A stretch of DNA of 64,000 bases from positions 1 to 64,000 of the forward strand of contig DASRWI010000018.1 of NCBI GenBank assembly GCA_035654655.1. The letters are read 5' to 3'. A model generated the notes under the pieces. It searched no databases, was not told where the DNA came from, and saw only the letters and a list, made by a program, of their open reading frames with translations. Shown here piece by piece: positions 63,162 through 64,000 of the stretch. Source of the DNA: DASRWI01 sp035654655 (GTDB lineage Bacteria; Bacteroidota; Ignavibacteria; Ignavibacteriales; Ignavibacteriaceae). Position 1 is the stretch's first letter. Each line of letters opens with the position of its first letter. A program made the translations under genes and the position numbers.

Positions 63162-63809
63162 TTATAAAGGAATAGTATAACCTGCATTTATTTGAAAACC
63201 GTAAGCCTTAATATCTGAGCCAGAATCAGCATTCAAATTGTTTAAGCCTTTATAATAACGTGCACTAAAAAGAATACTCCCGGGTTTGATGTCATATTTA
63301 GCACCTAAACCAAAGATTAAACCAAAATCATTATTTTTAAAATCACTAGAATTATCATTTTTCCTGTTAGAAACTATATCCGAATATTCTATTTTAGCAT
63401 TTAAAAGAAATGAATATTGAGGACCAATCATTACAATTGGTTTAATTTTCCAATCTAATGGGATAGTGTATTTAAATAATAAAGGAAGATCAAGGTAGTT
63501 TAAAGTTTGAATAAATTCATGTGCAGGTTCAAAATAACCACCGGTTAAATATTTATCTCCCGTTCCATATTTGGTTCCTCTTTGATTATAAACAATTTCA
63601 AGAACAATTGAGTATTCTTTTGTAAAATTGTAGTCTGCAAAAATACCTGCATTAAAACCAACCAAATTCTTAAAATCATATCCTTGTAAATCAGATTTAA
63701 ATTTAAGTTTAGAAAGAGTAACTCCACCTTTTACTCCTATGCTTATTTGGCAAAAGGAAGGTATTGTAAATAAGAACATCAAAGCAATTATTATAATTTT
63801 ATATTTCAT
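63162..63809 (-). CDS. PorT-like outer-membrane beta-barrel protein (OMP_b-brl family)
   Basis: 215 residues, signal peptide MKYKIIIIALMFLFTIPSFCQ. The barrel begins ISIGVKGGVTLSKLKFKSDLQGYDFKNLVGFNAGIFADYNFTKEYSIVLEIVYNQRGTKYG, typical of the PorT/OMP_b-brl_2 family, with LPLLFKYTIPLDWKIKPIVMIGPQYSFLLNAK and GLIFGLGAKYDI later and a short hydrophobic end. PorT itself is a T9SS component, but many paralogues with this fold have no known role. AAAGGAG lies 5 bases before the ATG. Confidence 0.82.
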   Translation of the reverse strand: MKYKIIIIALMFLFTIPSFCQISIGVKGGVTLSKLKFKSDLQGYDFKNLVGFNAGIFADYNFTKEYSIVLEIVYNQRGTKYGTGDKYLTGGYFEPAHEFIQTLNYLDLPLLFKYTIPLDWKIKPIVMIGPQYSFLLNAKIEYSDIVSNRKNDNSSDFKNNDFGLIFGLGAKYDIKPGSILFSARYYKGLNNLNADSGSDIKAYGFQINAGYTIPL

Positions 63810-63828
63810 ATAGCTCCTTTAGAAATGT

Positions 63829-63865
63829 AAAAAAAATCAGAGCTGAAGAATTTATTCTTCAGCTC
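63829..63865 (-). terminator. Rho-independent terminator of the partial right-edge gene
   Basis: Minus strand: 11-bp stem GAGCTGAAGAA / TTCTTCAGCTC with a 4-base loop, then TGA and eight T. It lies just downstream of the stop codon at 63874-63876. Confidence 0.88.
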
Positions 63866-63873
63866 CTAATTAT

Positions 63874-64000
63874 TTATTCTTCCTCTTCATCCTCCATCAC
63901 ATCATAATTTGACCATTGTTGTTTTTTGGTTTTTGAAGAATTTTTTATTTCCATACTTTTTTCTTTTGATAGTTGTTTTTCCAGTTTTGTTCCTTGAGCT
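63874..64000 (-). CDS. Partial CDS: C-terminus of an unrecognised protein, cut by window edge
   Basis: The minus-strand frame ending at the TAA on 63876-63874 is open to the right edge (about 41 codons visible). The visible end is hydrophilic and Lys/Gln-rich (KLEKQLSKEKSMEIKNSSK), then QQWSNYDVMEDEEEE, an acidic tail. A strong terminator directly follows, which supports it as a real gene end. Nothing can be said of function. Confidence 0.55.
   Translation of the reverse strand, partial: AQGTKLEKQLSKEKSMEIKNSSKTKKQQWSNYDVMEDEEEE

Overview
The window looks like a chromosomal segment of a Bacteroidota/Chlorobiota-group bacterium, most likely Ignavibacteria (Ignavibacterium/Melioribacter-like). 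The reasons are a strongly AT-rich base composition and at least seven exported proteins ending in the type IX secretion (T9SS) type A sorting domain with a core close to 'NYPNPFNPST'. A PorV/PorQ-family protein, TonB-linked outer-membrane proteins, DUF5916 and PorT-like barrels point the same way. No rRNA, tRNA, insertion sequence, prophage or CRISPR array was recognised, and no gene-free stretch exceeds 300 bases.

Layout. 1-12000 is mixed housekeeping and envelope: the 3' end of a T9SS-exported Asp-box protein, a ZIP metal transporter, acetyl-CoA synthetase, lgt, a TylF-like methyltransferase, a dihydrofolate-reductase-like protein, a kelch-type T9SS protein and a C45-acyltransferase/M1-like fusion. 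12000-21800 holds a redoxin pair, an outer-membrane protein/GDPD lipoprotein/outer-membrane protein operon, a DUF5916 barrel, a U32 family enzyme and an ArsR-DUF2087 regulator with a GIY-YIG partner. 21800-58030 is a large beta-glucan utilisation region. 58200-64000 returns to miscellaneous genes: an internally duplicated membrane protein, a HerA-like ATPase, two NTF2-like paralogues, a DUF72 protein, a PorT-like barrel and a partial gene at the right edge.

The glucan region has two divergent halves around 29717-30004. Leftward runs a FucP-type sugar MFS transporter, ROK kinase, GH5 and GH3-PA14, followed by a PpiC/SurA-like isomerase. Rightward runs a three-gene signalling unit: an ABC-type sugar-binding protein without any ABC permease, a membrane histidine kinase and a sigma54-dependent (GSFTGA) response regulator. 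After it come GH2, a sodium:sugar symporter, a T9SS carbohydrate-binding protein, a TonB-dependent receptor, a 1034-residue exported protein, a PorV-like protein, GH9, GH16-malectin, GH3, GH16 and GH3-CARDB-F5/8. My reading is that T9SS-exported or lipoprotein GH16/GH9/GH3/GH5 enzymes cut beta-1,3/1,4-glucan, the transporters import the sugars and the ROK kinase phosphorylates glucose.

The most interesting candidate is a self-contained sensing regulon. A 15-bp palindrome, TTATTA-N3-TAATAA, occurs as closely spaced pairs in the three intergenic regions that head the transcription units: the divergent MFS/sensor region, upstream of GH2 and upstream of the symporter. Each is followed by a -24/-12-like element (GG-N10-GN; the symporter copy is a good match to the sigma54 consensus). 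This fits an NtrC-type activator encoded in the cluster binding upstream sites and driving the glycoside hydrolase units. A second regulatory candidate is a 19-bp operator-like repeat flanking a strong promoter of the ArsR-DUF2087 gene.
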